Notes: a model not told the origin generated them from the letters alone. Positions 34,274 through 43,205 are shown, numbered from the stretch's first letter. The stretch is DNA of 64,000 nucleotides from JBKEAJ01 sp047972135 (GCA_047972135.1 JBKEAJ010000153.1:38110-102109); one strand, 5' to 3'. Translations and numbers: made by a program.

Positions 34274-35408
34274 ATATCCGAAACACCAAGCCCCACTCAA
34301 TATTGTCGGCTACAAAATTTGCCGCTCGGATTGCCACATGCAGACTCATAAAATCGGTCAGCCGATAGCGAACTCCCGCCCTTTCATAATAAAATGAACC
34401 TAAGCCCTCAGAGTTGTAAGCCCAAAAACCCAGCTGCAAGATTCCCGAAAACCTGCCTACTAGCATTTCGTAGGTACCGACTAATCCGACTCGATATAGA
34501 TGCATCGAAAAACCTTCATCCTCATAGTAAGTCATAAAATCAATACCCGTCCCTACCCTCGTCCGCTTGTTTAATGTCCACTGCACCGTGGGCTGTATCG
34601 CTTGTATATAGCGATGTCTCATGTTGTCGCTCACTCCTGTATAGCGGTAGCCCAAGTTCCACATAATGTCAAAATCCATTTTCTTCTCGCAGCTAATATC
34701 CTTATTGCGCTCTGGCAAAGGCGTGCGGGCTTTCAGATAGTAACGAGCTCCCACAGTGCCGGCAATAGCATTTAAACCCATATTCAAGTACGAGAGTTTC
34801 CCGTTTGAGTAGTGCTCAAAATTCAAATCTGCATATAAGTCAAACCTATCGGATATGCTGTAGTTCGCACTTGCGCCCAACGATATATAGGCGTTTACAG
34901 ATGTTCCAACAAAAAGATTTCTCGGATTAACAATCGAGTCCCATGGATTAAAACCAAACCCGATTCCAAAAGCTATATCACCATCAAAAGTAAATTTATT
35001 CTTACGAACTAAAGGAAATGACACATAGGGATACACAGACCAGAAATCAGTAATAAACTCCTTTGCATAAGGATTGCTGAAAAATGTATATTGAAGCCCT
35101 ACCCCTACCTTCGGGAAGTTGTACAAATGATGCCACTCCTTGTTGCCTGTGGTCTGCACACCAAACCTTAGATTGGCTGAAGTCATAAGATAACTCCTTG
35201 CATATCCTCGCGCCCCGTCGACAGGCATATTGCCACCTCCCTTTAGCCCAAATGAAATATACTGCTCCTGAGCCGATGCTGAAAGCATACAAAATAACAA
35301 TGTGAAAATAGATGAGATGTGTAAAAGCTTGCCTCTGAGCACGCCAATTGCCTGATTGTGTACAAATTGCCTTATTTTCCTTGTTGTTGAGTGTTTCAAA
35401 AATACCAT
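34272..35408 (-). CDS. PagL-like acyloxyacyl hydrolase/lipid A deacylase family outer-membrane protein
   Basis: The 378-residue product has a signal peptide ending near CMLSASAQEQ (about residues 25-46 with this start) and many alternating beta strands. The PagL active-site motif H-x-S-N-G occurs as FEHYSNG (H199, S201). PagL enzymes remove the 3-O-linked acyl chain of lipid A in the outer membrane. Here a second barrel-like half (from CEKKMDFDIMWNLGYRY) makes the protein longer than Proteobacterial PagL, which is usual for Bacteroidetes members. The open frame begins at a TTG (35444), but that codon is inside a -7 box, so the ATG at 35408 is preferred. Confidence 0.8.
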   Translation of the reverse strand: MVFLKHSTTRKIRQFVHNQAIGVLRGKLLHISSIFTLLFCMLSASAQEQYISFGLKGGGNMPVDGARGYARSYLMTSANLRFGVQTTGNKEWHHLYNFPKVGVGLQYTFFSNPYAKEFITDFWSVYPYVSFPLVRKNKFTFDGDIAFGIGFGFNPWDSIVNPRNLFVGTSVNAYISLGASANYSISDRFDLYADLNFEHYSNGKLSYLNMGLNAIAGTVGARYYLKARTPLPERNKDISCEKKMDFDIMWNLGYRYTGVSDNMRHRYIQAIQPTVQWTLNKRTRVGTGIDFMTYYEDEGFSMHLYRVGLVGTYEMLVGRFSGILQLGFWAYNSEGLGSFYYERAGVRYRLTDFMSLHVAIRAANFVADNIEWGLVFRI

Positions 35409-35441
35409 ACTACAGCTGTCAATGAATAGTGATTCGAGCGA

Positions 35442-35449
35442 CAAAAGTA
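35442..35449 (-). promoter_or_regulatory. Putative -7 element for the PagL-like gene
   Basis: The minus strand reads TACTTTTG, an exact TAnnTTTG match, 33 bases before the ATG at 35408. No clear -33 element was found. Confidence 0.45.
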
Positions 35450-35510
35450 TAAAAATTTCTCCATCTAGGAACTTTTGCCTAATTTTAGCCCTGAATTAGA
35501 ACATTATACA

Positions 35511-36209
35511 ATGACAAACAATCCGCAAATAATAGTAGGAGGTACATGGAGCGACATTTCTACAACAAAGAGTATCATCAACAAGCAAAATATCAAATTA
35601 GATTTTATCAATGACGAAGAAAGTGAGTCCTATCTGATGGCTTTCGAGATGATGCAGCAACATGCCGACGATGCTGATGATTTCATTAAGGTCGATGTCG
35701 AAAATCTTAAGTGTATCAGAATAAGTTGTGCCAACAATACGCTGAACAGCTGTATAGAGCTGATGAACACATGCTCAGAGATCTTGAAAAATGGTGGTGA
35801 AATCACTCTCCTGCCGCTGTCTATGAATATGCTTACAAAATCCCAATGGTTTGAAATTATTGACGAAGAGGGAGACTCCATCGATAAAACTATTGATATT
35901 TTTACCGATATCGTGGCAGACGAAGACAACGAGGAACTGCTAATCTCGGCAGGTATGCAGTCCTTTGGATTAAAAGATTATTTCATTGACGGCTTCGAGG
36001 ATTTTGAAGATGCCGCAGCAAACCTCGATTCTATATGTCGCTTCGTGGTTGGCGAAGGCGTGGATATTGAAGTGCAAGAGAGCATATCCGTAGGAGATAA
36101 CAACGAAAGCGTATACATGGCGGCAGAACCCTCTTCAGATATAGAAAAAGAAGACGGCATAAATAATCAATACGGATACCTTGAGCTAATGAAAATCGCA
36201 GATGAGTAG
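35511..36209 (+). CDS. Acidic cytoplasmic protein, possibly DUF4261-like
   Basis: The 232-residue product is very acidic, with no signal peptide or membrane helix. It reads like a compact alpha/beta protein, with QIIVGGTWSDISTTKSII at the start. The middle block GMQSFGLKDYFIDGFEDFEDA and the following VVGEGVDIE remind me of the DUF4261 family, but I am not sure. The ATG at 35511 was chosen because the codons before it overlap the divergent promoter region. It is divergent from the PagL-like gene and convergent with the RelE-type toxin, so it is a single-gene unit. No function is assigned. Confidence 0.65.
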   Translation: MTNNPQIIVGGTWSDISTTKSIINKQNIKLDFINDEESESYLMAFEMMQQHADDADDFIKVDVENLKCIRISCANNTLNSCIELMNTCSEILKNGGEITLLPLSMNMLTKSQWFEIIDEEGDSIDKTIDIFTDIVADEDNEELLISAGMQSFGLKDYFIDGFEDFEDAAANLDSICRFVVGEGVDIEVQESISVGDNNESVYMAAEPSSDIEKEDGINNQYGYLELMKIADE

Positions 36210-36214
36210 AATAT

Positions 36215-36547
36215 TTAGTCACCCGATAACAAGCCTATCAAAATCTCTATCTCCTTGTCTGTTATTGTCTCCTGCTCAGATTTATCGTATATATCAAGAA
36301 GATAAACTGTTTCTTTTGTAATACGAACAAAGATGATTAGATGCGCACCGCCGGACTTCCCTCTTCCTTTGGAAGATATGGTAACTCTAATCTTATAGCA
36401 GTCCTTACCGATAGAAATACCCAATCTCGGCTGTTCACATAATTCATCAATTATCGGGAGTAAGTCCGATTTTATACTCCGATACTTTTTGGCAAGCCTC
36501 TTAATTTTACGCTCGAATGACTCGGTTGCTACAACATCAAAGCTCAT
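36215..36547 (-). CDS. RelE/ParE-superfamily toxin of a type II toxin-antitoxin pair
   Basis: The 110-residue product has the RelE-like layout: an N-terminal helix pair (FERKIKRLAKKYRSIKSDLLPIIDEL), then strands with GKDCYKIRVTISSKGRGKSGGAHLIIFVRI, and a closing YLLDIYDKSEQETIT strand and helix. Toxins of this fold usually act as mRNA interferases, though some target gyrase. The frame is complete and starts 11 bases inside the end of the upstream antitoxin frame, the classic antitoxin-toxin overlap. The antitoxin itself is frameshifted, so either the toxin is inactive or not expressed, or something else restrains it. Confidence 0.85.
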   Translation of the reverse strand: MSFDVVATESFERKIKRLAKKYRSIKSDLLPIIDELCEQPRLGISIGKDCYKIRVTISSKGRGKSGGAHLIIFVRITKETVYLLDIYDKSEQETITDKEIEILIGLLSGD

Positions 36548-36760
36548 TCAATAGGTCTTTTGCTGTTTTCAGCTTCTTTTTGCCAGTCTCGTGCAGTTTC
36601 ACATCGTCAAACGCCTCTATCAAGTCTTGTATGGCTTGTTCTTTCTCCTTGCTTCTTATTTCCTTAAAACTCTTATGCCTTCCAAGCTATTGAGTAACTC
36701 CATAAAAAATGACAAGCGTTTTTCTTGTATGTCTAATAGAACTTTCATATCTCGTTTCAT
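36537..36760 (-). pseudogene. Frameshifted antitoxin partner of the RelE-type toxin
   Basis: The first frame from the ATG at 36760 (or the better one at 36748) reads MKVLLDIQEKRLSFFMELLNSLEG and then IRVLRK, ending at a TAA at 36656. A second frame, shifted by one base, carries the expected continuation KEIRSKEKEQAIQDLIEAF and HETGKKKLKTAKDLLNEL, ending at 36537. Adding one base in the short T/A run near 36664 would restore one 74-residue antitoxin. The C-terminal part, which in such pairs contacts the toxin, is therefore out of frame. A sequencing error or translational slippage cannot be excluded. Confidence 0.75.
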
Positions 36761-36941
36761 GTATTTATTTGATTTCAAAGTTATGCTTTTTATACTGAAA
36801 TTCAAACAAGAAATTATATCTTCCCTTTTATCATAGACACCTCCTCTATATTCATAACTAAATCTTAATCCCACAGATACAAAGCAAGTCCACAATTTCG
36901 ACTATATTCGCAGATTAGATAATAACAAAACAAGCATAAAG

Positions 36942-38468
36942 ATGACAATTAAAAAAACAGCACTTTTAATATTGGACGGATGGGGAATTGGCGACGGCTC
37001 TAAGAGAGACGTTATCGCAACAGCAAACACTCCGTTCATAGACAAACTCTGGAAAGAATACCCCCACTCTACTCTGCTGACTTGCGGCGAGAATGTGGGA
37101 CTGCCCGATGGACAAATGGGAAACTCCGAAGTTGGACACCTTAACATCGGTGCGGGCAGAGTGCTATATCAAGACCTCGTGAAAATAAATAAAGCCATTG
37201 AGAAAGACGAGCTGAAAGATAATCCTCAGGTGAAAAAAGCCTTTGAAACTGCCATTAAAAACAATAAAAAAGTCCATCTTATCGGGCTGATTGGTAGCGG
37301 AGGCGTGCATGCTCTCAGCTCCCACTATATTGCACTTTGCAAAATCGCTACCGCAATGGGAGTGAAGGACCTTTTTATCCATGCCCTGACCGATGGAAGA
37401 GACACCGACCCAAAATCGGGCTACAATTTCCTGAAAGACGATATGGAGAAACTGAAAGGCACGAATGCCAAGTTTGCTTCATTGATAGGAAGATACTACG
37501 GAATGGATAGAGACACTAACTGGGATAGGGTGAAACTGGCTTACGACTTATTCACAAAAGGCGAAGGCGAAAAGACTACTGACCTGCTTGCCGCAGTGAA
37601 AAAGTCATACGAAAACGAAATAACTGACGAGTTTATAAAGCCCATAGTCTGTGTTGACAACAACGACAAGCCCGTCGGACTAATAAAGGAGGGCGATGTG
37701 GTGATTTGTTTCAACTATCGCACAGACCGACTTCGTGAGATAACTATCGCATTTACTCAAAAGGATTTCCACGAGCATAATATGAACACGATACCTCTCG
37801 AATGGTACACAATGACTAACTATAAAGCTGATTTCAAAGGCATTAATGTAATATTCGATAAGGAAAATGTGAAAAATACCATGGGCGAGGTGGTTTCAAA
37901 CAATGGCTTGAAGCAAATAAGAATTGCCGAAACAGAAAAATATGCTCACGTAACTTTCTTTTTCTCAGGTGGTAAGGAGGCAGAGTTTAAAGGCGAAGAC
38001 CGAATATTGATACCATCGCCAAAAGTGGCAACCTACGACCTGCAACCCGAAATGTCTGCCCCAAAAGTGGCGGATGCCATCGTCCCTCGCCTAGAGGCAA
38101 AAGACCCCGATTTTGTATGTCTTAATTTTGCCAACGGCGATATGGTGGGACACACTGGCGACTATGCAGCTATCACTAAGGCTGTTGAAGCAGTAGACTC
38201 CTGCGTAGAAAAGGTCGTTACGACGGCTCGCAACAACGGATACGACGTGCTGATAATTGCCGACCACGGAAATGCCGACAACGCCGTTAATCCCGATGGA
38301 AGCATAAATACCGCTCACTCGCTGAATCCCGTTCCTTGCATCTGGGTAACTGACGATAAAAGCAAAAAACTAAACGACGGCGTGCTTGCCGATGTCGCTC
38401 CTACCCTGCTCACGATAATGGGTGTCGAAATTCCCAAAGAGATGACAGGAAAAATATTGATAAAATAA
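36942..38468 (+). CDS. gpmI: 2,3-bisphosphoglycerate-independent phosphoglycerate mutase
   Basis: The 508-residue manganese enzyme interconverts 3- and 2-phosphoglycerate in glycolysis. The alkaline-phosphatase-type metal site starts with LILDGWGIGD near residue 8, and the phospho-accepting Ser is S62 in GNSEVGHLNIGAGR. The metal-binding blocks NFANGDMVGHTGD and IADHGNADN are intact near residues 395 and 445. Length is normal. It is probably monocistronic and is followed by a good terminator. Confidence 0.96.
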   Translation: MTIKKTALLILDGWGIGDGSKRDVIATANTPFIDKLWKEYPHSTLLTCGENVGLPDGQMGNSEVGHLNIGAGRVLYQDLVKINKAIEKDELKDNPQVKKAFETAIKNNKKVHLIGLIGSGGVHALSSHYIALCKIATAMGVKDLFIHALTDGRDTDPKSGYNFLKDDMEKLKGTNAKFASLIGRYYGMDRDTNWDRVKLAYDLFTKGEGEKTTDLLAAVKKSYENEITDEFIKPIVCVDNNDKPVGLIKEGDVVICFNYRTDRLREITIAFTQKDFHEHNMNTIPLEWYTMTNYKADFKGINVIFDKENVKNTMGEVVSNNGLKQIRIAETEKYAHVTFFFSGGKEAEFKGEDRILIPSPKVATYDLQPEMSAPKVADAIVPRLEAKDPDFVCLNFANGDMVGHTGDYAAITKAVEAVDSCVEKVVTTARNNGYDVLIIADHGNADNAVNPDGSINTAHSLNPVPCIWVTDDKSKKLNDGVLADVAPTLLTIMGVEIPKEMTGKILIK

Positions 38469-38488
38469 TAATAGAACCAAATATAAAC

Positions 38489-38524
38489 AGGGTGGTATTT
38501 TGTAAATACTACCCTAATATTTTT
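38489..38524 (+). terminator. Rho-independent terminator after gpmI
   Basis: An 11-base stem with one G-T pair (38489-38499 with 38505-38515, AGGGTGGTATT / AATACTACCCT) is followed by AATATTTTT. The T-run also contains the next gene's possible -7 box TATTTTTG (38518-38525). Confidence 0.8.
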
Positions 38525-38528
38525 GCTA

Positions 38529-39113
38529 ATGTCGCCGATGTTTGAAGTTGGAAAAACAATCGTCAGCAAGGAACTCTTTGATGTGATGTTCTCCTGTGAT
38601 TTGGGAAAATGCAAAGGAGCATGCTGCATCGAAGGCGTAAGCGGTGCGCCCGTAAGCGAAGACGAAGCCCTCAGCATTGAGGAAGTCTACCCGACAATGA
38701 AGAAATATCTACCGGAAGAACACAACAAAGCTATCGAGAAGCAAGGCACAACAGTGATTGACAACGACGGCGACCTTGTTACTCCGCTAGTCAACAACAA
38801 GCAATGCGTATACGCCTACTACGATGATGACAAAATCCTCTGGTGTGCCATAGAAAAGGCATATCGAAAAGGAGAAATATCTTTCAGAAAACCTGCCTCC
38901 TGCTACTTGTATCCTGTAAGGATAACCGAATACAAGGAGTTTGATGCCGTGAACTATGAGAAAAATCCTATTTGCTCCGACGCTCTGCTTTGTGGCAAGA
39001 AAAATGGAGTAAAGGTCTATGAATTTCTGAAAACTCCGCTCATTGAAAAATATGGCAAAGAGTGGTATGAGGAGCTGAAAGAAATTGACAAAGCTATCAG
39101 CATCGAACAATAA
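38529..39113 (+). CDS. DUF3109 family cysteine-rich protein
   Basis: The 194-residue product belongs to DUF3109, small proteins common in Bacteroidetes with several conserved cysteines. Here CDLGKCKGACC lies near residues 25-35, then CVYAY, WCAIEKAY, CYLYPVRI and CSDALLCGKK follow. The arrangement resembles YkgJ-type zinc or iron-sulfur binding clusters, but no activity is established. The start is the ATG at 38529 or the one at 38538. An exact -7 box ends only four bases before the first, which would leave no leader. The next gene follows after 42 bases. Confidence 0.85.
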   Translation: MSPMFEVGKTIVSKELFDVMFSCDLGKCKGACCIEGVSGAPVSEDEALSIEEVYPTMKKYLPEEHNKAIEKQGTTVIDNDGDLVTPLVNNKQCVYAYYDDDKILWCAIEKAYRKGEISFRKPASCYLYPVRITEYKEFDAVNYEKNPICSDALLCGKKNGVKVYEFLKTPLIEKYGKEWYEELKEIDKAISIEQ

Positions 39114-39155
39114 GACTGCCTTAAAAACGTTTGAGAGTAATACGATTGCCTAGAA

Positions 39156-40076
39156 ATGATGAAGCCGATAAACATACTATTCGTATGCCTTACTGCACTG
39201 ACAACTCTTGCAAGCTGTGTCGGCGAGGAAGGACATACCATAACACCACCACCAACCCTAGAGGTAGATTGGGTCGACACTCTTGTCGACGAAAGATATA
39301 TCATTGATAACGATACAGATAGCTCTGCTATGCCTTTCGACGTAGAGTGGATACTACTGCAACGCTATGCTGTCATAACTCCAAAAACCGACATGATACT
39401 GACATCCCCATATCTGCCTTGGACAGGAACAATTACCATCAACAGTGTGAACTACGACCCAAACACTTTCAGCTATAACAAGCAACTCTTATCTAATTTC
39501 TTTACTATCAGCAACGACTCTGTTACGATAAAGGTATTCGACGACCATATCGAAGTATATACCCCATCATATTTTGACCAAACGGGAAATTTCGATTATA
39601 ACAGCGACTCCATAACACTGGTATCCTCAGAACCTGGATTCTCGATAGACATTCAAGCTCCTCCAAAAACCTTGCTGGCAAAGAATAGATACAGATTTGC
39701 CGAAACACGCACCCCCGAAGAAAAAATGGATACACTCATGTTTCAATCTGCCCCCGACAGCATTGTCTATGGCAAAGGCACAACCATCATCGGCGTAAAC
39801 TGGAATTTTAATGGTCCATTTTCAACAAGCTCCGCCGACAATCTGGAAATACTAATAGAAAATTCCACTCCAAACGGATACATCGGAAATAAATACGACT
39901 ATGAGTATCATCTGATAAAAGATAAGGACGCAACAGACGGAATAGTAAACGGATTAATCCTTTACGAAGAAAAAAATATAATGGGTATAGTCGGTCGCTC
40001 TCTATATGCTGGCATAGGATTTGAAGACTACCAAGTCCATAAAGTTGAAATAGAACACGAATATTATCATCAATAA
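39156..40076 (+). CDS. Lipoprotein of unknown function
   Basis: The 306-residue product has a lipoprotein signal (PINILFVCLTALTTLASC) with the lipidated Cys at about residue 21. The mature part is beta-rich and acidic, with repeated D/N/T/Y content and no catalytic motif I recognise. It ends only four bases before the CPBP protease gene, so the two are probably co-transcribed. Many Bacteroidetes surface lipoproteins look like this. No function is assigned. Confidence 0.75.
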   Translation: MMKPINILFVCLTALTTLASCVGEEGHTITPPPTLEVDWVDTLVDERYIIDNDTDSSAMPFDVEWILLQRYAVITPKTDMILTSPYLPWTGTITINSVNYDPNTFSYNKQLLSNFFTISNDSVTIKVFDDHIEVYTPSYFDQTGNFDYNSDSITLVSSEPGFSIDIQAPPKTLLAKNRYRFAETRTPEEKMDTLMFQSAPDSIVYGKGTTIIGVNWNFNGPFSTSSADNLEILIENSTPNGYIGNKYDYEYHLIKDKDATDGIVNGLILYEEKNIMGIVGRSLYAGIGFEDYQVHKVEIEHEYYHQ

Positions 40077-40080
40077 AAAT

Positions 40081-41040
40081 ATGAGACGATTTACAGACTT
40101 TGCGTTCACCGGAAAATGCAGAAACACATTAATATATTTTGGCGTATTTGTAGGCATCTTCATGTTGCTGATGGGAGTGTACAGCATAGTAATCACCATG
40201 ATAATTAATGCTTTTTCTGCTCCAACAGCCCCTCTAACTTTTGAAAGCCTACAGTCCCCCGCATCAAACAATGTAATGCTGGCATCAGTAATCAGTTTTA
40301 TTCCCACATTTATTACAATGTGGTTTGTCATCCCCATAATACACAAACGTAAATTTCTGACATTCAACTCAGTCAGAAGAAAATTCTCATTTAAAAGGTA
40401 CTTTATAGCTATTTTTGTTATTGCCATTATTTATGCAATCTCATTTTGTATAGAATACTATTTCACCGACCACGATTATGTATATAATTTTGATAAGAGC
40501 AGCTTCTTAAAAGCCCTGCCCATAGCACTCCTGATACTACCGATACAGACATATGTAGAAGAGTTTTTCTTTAGGGCATACCTCCTACAAGGCGTAGCAT
40601 CGGGAACAAAAAATATACTGGTCTCTATTTTAATAACTTCCTCTATATTTGCCCTACTACATAGCTTCAACCCCGAAGTCTCTGAGTATGGCGCACTTAA
40701 CGTGATAGGCTCGATATTCATTATGGGATTAGGATATACCCTGATTACCGTTCTCGACGGGGGAGTGGAAATATCCTCAGGACTGCATGCTTTCAACAAT
40801 ATCAGTGCCTGTCTATTTGTCGGCATGGAAACCAACGCCTTAGGAGCAAAACCTCTATTTACGACCAACACCGTCAGCGAGAGCATGATGCTGCCCGGCG
40901 CAATAATACAAACAGTCGTTATTATTCTGATTTTATTCCTAATCTTCAGGTGGAAGAATTTCTCCGACCTCACGCACAAATATAGCAATGAGGAGATTGA
41001 AAGCATATCGTCGGAAAGTGAGCTTATTGATATTACATGA
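40081..41040 (+). CDS. CPBP family intramembrane glutamic endopeptidase (CAAX protease-like)
   Basis: The 319-residue membrane protein has about eight hydrophobic helices. The diagnostic motifs of the CPBP/Abi family are present: EEFFFR with catalytic E160-E161, a histidine in FALLHSF near residue 200, and GLHAFNN near residue 237. The family covers Rce1-type CAAX proteases and bacterial proteins tied to bacteriocin immunity and membrane signalling. The partner here is unknown, but the lipoprotein gene 4 bases upstream could encode a substrate or co-factor, which is a guess from position. Confidence 0.88.
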   Translation: MRRFTDFAFTGKCRNTLIYFGVFVGIFMLLMGVYSIVITMIINAFSAPTAPLTFESLQSPASNNVMLASVISFIPTFITMWFVIPIIHKRKFLTFNSVRRKFSFKRYFIAIFVIAIIYAISFCIEYYFTDHDYVYNFDKSSFLKALPIALLILPIQTYVEEFFFRAYLLQGVASGTKNILVSILITSSIFALLHSFNPEVSEYGALNVIGSIFIMGLGYTLITVLDGGVEISSGLHAFNNISACLFVGMETNALGAKPLFTTNTVSESMMLPGAIIQTVVIILILFLIFRWKNFSDLTHKYSNEEIESISSESELIDIT

Positions 41041-41125
41041 AATAACAAGGACTTTAATAAAACAATATAACATTAACTATACAACAAGCTGATAGTCGCT
41101 GATTATCAGGCACATAAACCAAAAC

Positions 41126-41899
41126 ATGGCAACTTTTCTGTTTGATAAAATCATCTTCGGTCCGGTACAAAGCCGGCGACTTGGCATTTCTCTTGGCATA
41201 AACCTATTGCCCCAGGACTTTAAAATCTGTTCCTTCGACTGCGTATATTGCGAATGTGGATGGAACAAAACTGCCGACGAAAAACATAAACTCCCCACTA
41301 GAGAAGAGGTGCGCAAAGCCCTTGAGAATCAGCTTGCCAAAATGATTAAGGAGAATAAACCTCCCAACTATATAACCTTTGCAGGAAACGGCGAACCTAC
41401 CTTACACCCCGAGTTTGCCGAGATTATCGACGACACCATCAAGATTAGAAATAAAGTAGCTTCGCAATGCAAAATTGCTGTGCTGTCGAACGCCACAAGA
41501 ATTGGGAAGGAAACAGTGTTCAAGGCTCTGCATAAAATTGACGATAACATCCTAAAAATGGACTCAGCCGTACCCGAGACGGCAATGCTGATAAACCGCT
41601 ACAATGCCGCATACTCCATCGACAAGGTGGTGGAAAACATGAAACGCTTTGAGGGCAAATTTATAATGCAAACCCTCTTTATAAAAGGCGAAGACAAAGG
41701 CAAACACTTCGATAATACCACAGAGGCAGAGCTTGAAAAATGGCTGAAAATCGTCGAAGAAACAAAACCCCGAATGGTGATGCTATACTCCATCTCACGC
41801 GACACTCCGCTGCAAACTGTCGAAGCCGTCGGTAAAGATGAACTGCAAACCATCGCCAAAAAAGTAGAAGAACTAGGCATTAAAACACAAGTGTCGTAA
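41126..41899 (+). CDS. Radical SAM protein
   Basis: The 257-residue product carries the [4Fe-4S] motif as C35-x3-C39-x2-C42 (ICSFDCVYCECG). The leading text FGPVQSRRLGISLGINLLP is typical of the small radical SAM group related to YfkAB and TYW1-like proteins. A glycine-rich SAM-binding stretch ITFAGNGEPTLHPEF follows near residue 90. The later HKIDDNILKMDSAV and MQTLFIKGED blocks also fit. It has no SPASM-type cysteine extension at the C-terminus. The substrate is unknown. It is convergent with the MBL hydrolase gene. Confidence 0.9.
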   Translation: MATFLFDKIIFGPVQSRRLGISLGINLLPQDFKICSFDCVYCECGWNKTADEKHKLPTREEVRKALENQLAKMIKENKPPNYITFAGNGEPTLHPEFAEIIDDTIKIRNKVASQCKIAVLSNATRIGKETVFKALHKIDDNILKMDSAVPETAMLINRYNAAYSIDKVVENMKRFEGKFIMQTLFIKGEDKGKHFDNTTEAELEKWLKIVEETKPRMVMLYSISRDTPLQTVEAVGKDELQTIAKKVEELGIKTQVS

Positions 41900-41913
41900 G
41901 GGCTCTCGCAAAA

Positions 41914-42765
41914 TCAGACAAACATCTTTTGCACTTCGGCAAAGTCTAAAACCTCGCCCGGACGTGCGCCTTTCTTGAGGTCTATACTCACCTTGCCGCA
42001 TTTGGTGTAATAGTCATGCTCGAAAAACAATATCCCGCCTTCGGCAGCAAACTCCAACAGAAATGCCTCCTTTTCTTTCATCGACTGCAAGGGAAATAAA
42101 TCGTAAGCACATACCCACGCCGTAGGAATACTCGGATATAAAGGTACTAAATCCGCAGCGAAAGCCAACTTCTTACCATTAGACGATAAAATCGGGATAA
42201 TCATGCCGGGAGTATGACCGTGAAACTGCCTTAGAAACACACCCTTGCAAATCTCAGTATCGTCTTTTATCAACTCCAATTGCCCCACTTCCATTATTGC
42301 CATAAAGTCCTTACGGTTTATTGCCGAACCTTCCCTGACGTGGGCATTCAAAGCATTGTTGTATTGTGTCTCGCTAGTCCAATGTCGTGCATTTTTGAAC
42401 ACTAGCTCCATGTGTCCCCCCACTTCGACAACACAGCCGCCACAATGGTCCCAATGCAAATGAGTGAAAATAACATCCGTTATTTCATCAACACCCACCC
42501 CTATCTCGGCAAGCACATCTTGCACTCTCACCGTGTTCTTAACTCCATTATTTTCAAGATATTTATCGTCCCAATTACTACCGACACCTGAGTCGATTAT
42601 CATCTTCCTATCTTCAGTCTCAACATATAGCGAGTCGAAAGTCATCTTGCAAAAGTTATTCTCGTCGCAAGGATAACGCTTCGACCAAAGCACCTTCGGT
42701 ACTACCCCGAACACCGCTCCGCCGTCTGCCAAAAACTCTCCTAGTTTTAATATTTCTATTCTCAT
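41914..42765 (-). CDS. MBL-fold metallohydrolase
   Basis: The 283-residue product has the metallo-beta-lactamase signature H102-L-H104-W-D106-H107 in VIFTHLHWDHCGG. Further metal ligands probably sit in FLRQFHGHTPG and in AADLVPLYP. A last histidine lies in FEHDYY. The overall text resembles the AHL-lactonase/AttM-like branch, but cytosolic enzymes of many kinds share it. It has no signal peptide. A complete promoter ends only about four bases before the ATG, so the message may be leaderless. Confidence 0.88.
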   Translation of the reverse strand: MRIEILKLGEFLADGGAVFGVVPKVLWSKRYPCDENNFCKMTFDSLYVETEDRKMIIDSGVGSNWDDKYLENNGVKNTVRVQDVLAEIGVGVDEITDVIFTHLHWDHCGGCVVEVGGHMELVFKNARHWTSETQYNNALNAHVREGSAINRKDFMAIMEVGQLELIKDDTEICKGVFLRQFHGHTPGMIIPILSSNGKKLAFAADLVPLYPSIPTAWVCAYDLFPLQSMKEKEAFLLEFAAEGGILFFEHDYYTKCGKVSIDLKKGARPGEVLDFAEVQKMFV

Positions 42766-42769
42766 TTTT

Positions 42770-42800
42770 CAAATGTAGCAATGTTTTCTTGTTTTTCAAA
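42770..42800 (-). promoter_or_regulatory. Promoter for the MBL-fold gene, immediately before its ATG
   Basis: On the minus strand TTTG (42797-42800) is followed after 19 bases by TACATTTG (42770-42777). The ATG at 42765 begins five bases after the final G, so transcription should start near the start codon itself. Confidence 0.65.
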
Positions 42801-42833
42801 TATTTATTTGCATATCTGCAACTATACAGCCTT

Positions 42834-42891
42834 GTTGAATCGTTGAATCGTTGAATGTTTAATTGTTTAGGGTTTAGGGTTTAGAGTTTAG
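42834..42891. repeat. Tandem octamers GTTGAATC and heptamers GTTTAGG
   Basis: GTTGAATC occurs three times in tandem at 42834-42857 (the last copy has one change). GTTTAGG then occurs about four times at 42865-42891, the later copies with A for G. The heptamer resembles plant telomere units by chance. Confidence 0.7.
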
Positions 42892-42963
42892 TTGTTAGTT
42901 GTTTAGGGACGTAGTCCCGATATCTTCGTAGCAAAGAGATACATTTAATCAAATCCAAGAACA

Positions 42964-42993
42964 TCATTGCGAGGAGCTGGCGACGAAGCAATC
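42964..42993 (+). repeat. REP-like single arm (TCATTGCGAGGAG type)
   Basis: This arm matches the left arm of the hairpin at 32658-32732, with two changes in GAGCTGGCGAC. No matching right arm follows, so it is a partial copy. Confidence 0.6.
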
Positions 42994-43205
42994 ACCTACG
43001 GCGAATAGGGCAATATCTCGTAGCAAGGCTTTCTATTGAGCTCAATTCCCTACGGGAAAATATTGAGGGGAAAGAATAAGCTAACATATAGATAGTTTCA
43101 GCCCAAGCAAATAGTAGAATATTCGGGCTAAAGTTCTTTTAAAAGGATAGATGCAGGACGGGACAATGAGTATCTACTTAAGATACTGAGAAATTAGATG
43201 CGTTT

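Noticed and set aside
35409..35444. TTG start of the PagL-like gene
   Set aside because: The codon lies inside an exact -7 box, so it would not be in the message.
42834..42857. CRISPR array
   Set aside because: The tandem octamers have no spacers and no repeat of 23 bases or more; no cas genes are seen.
42865..42891. Telomere-like repeat (TTTAGGG wording)
   Set aside because: Only about four imperfect units in a bacterial intergenic gap; a eukaryotic telomere or contamination is not supported by the neighbours.
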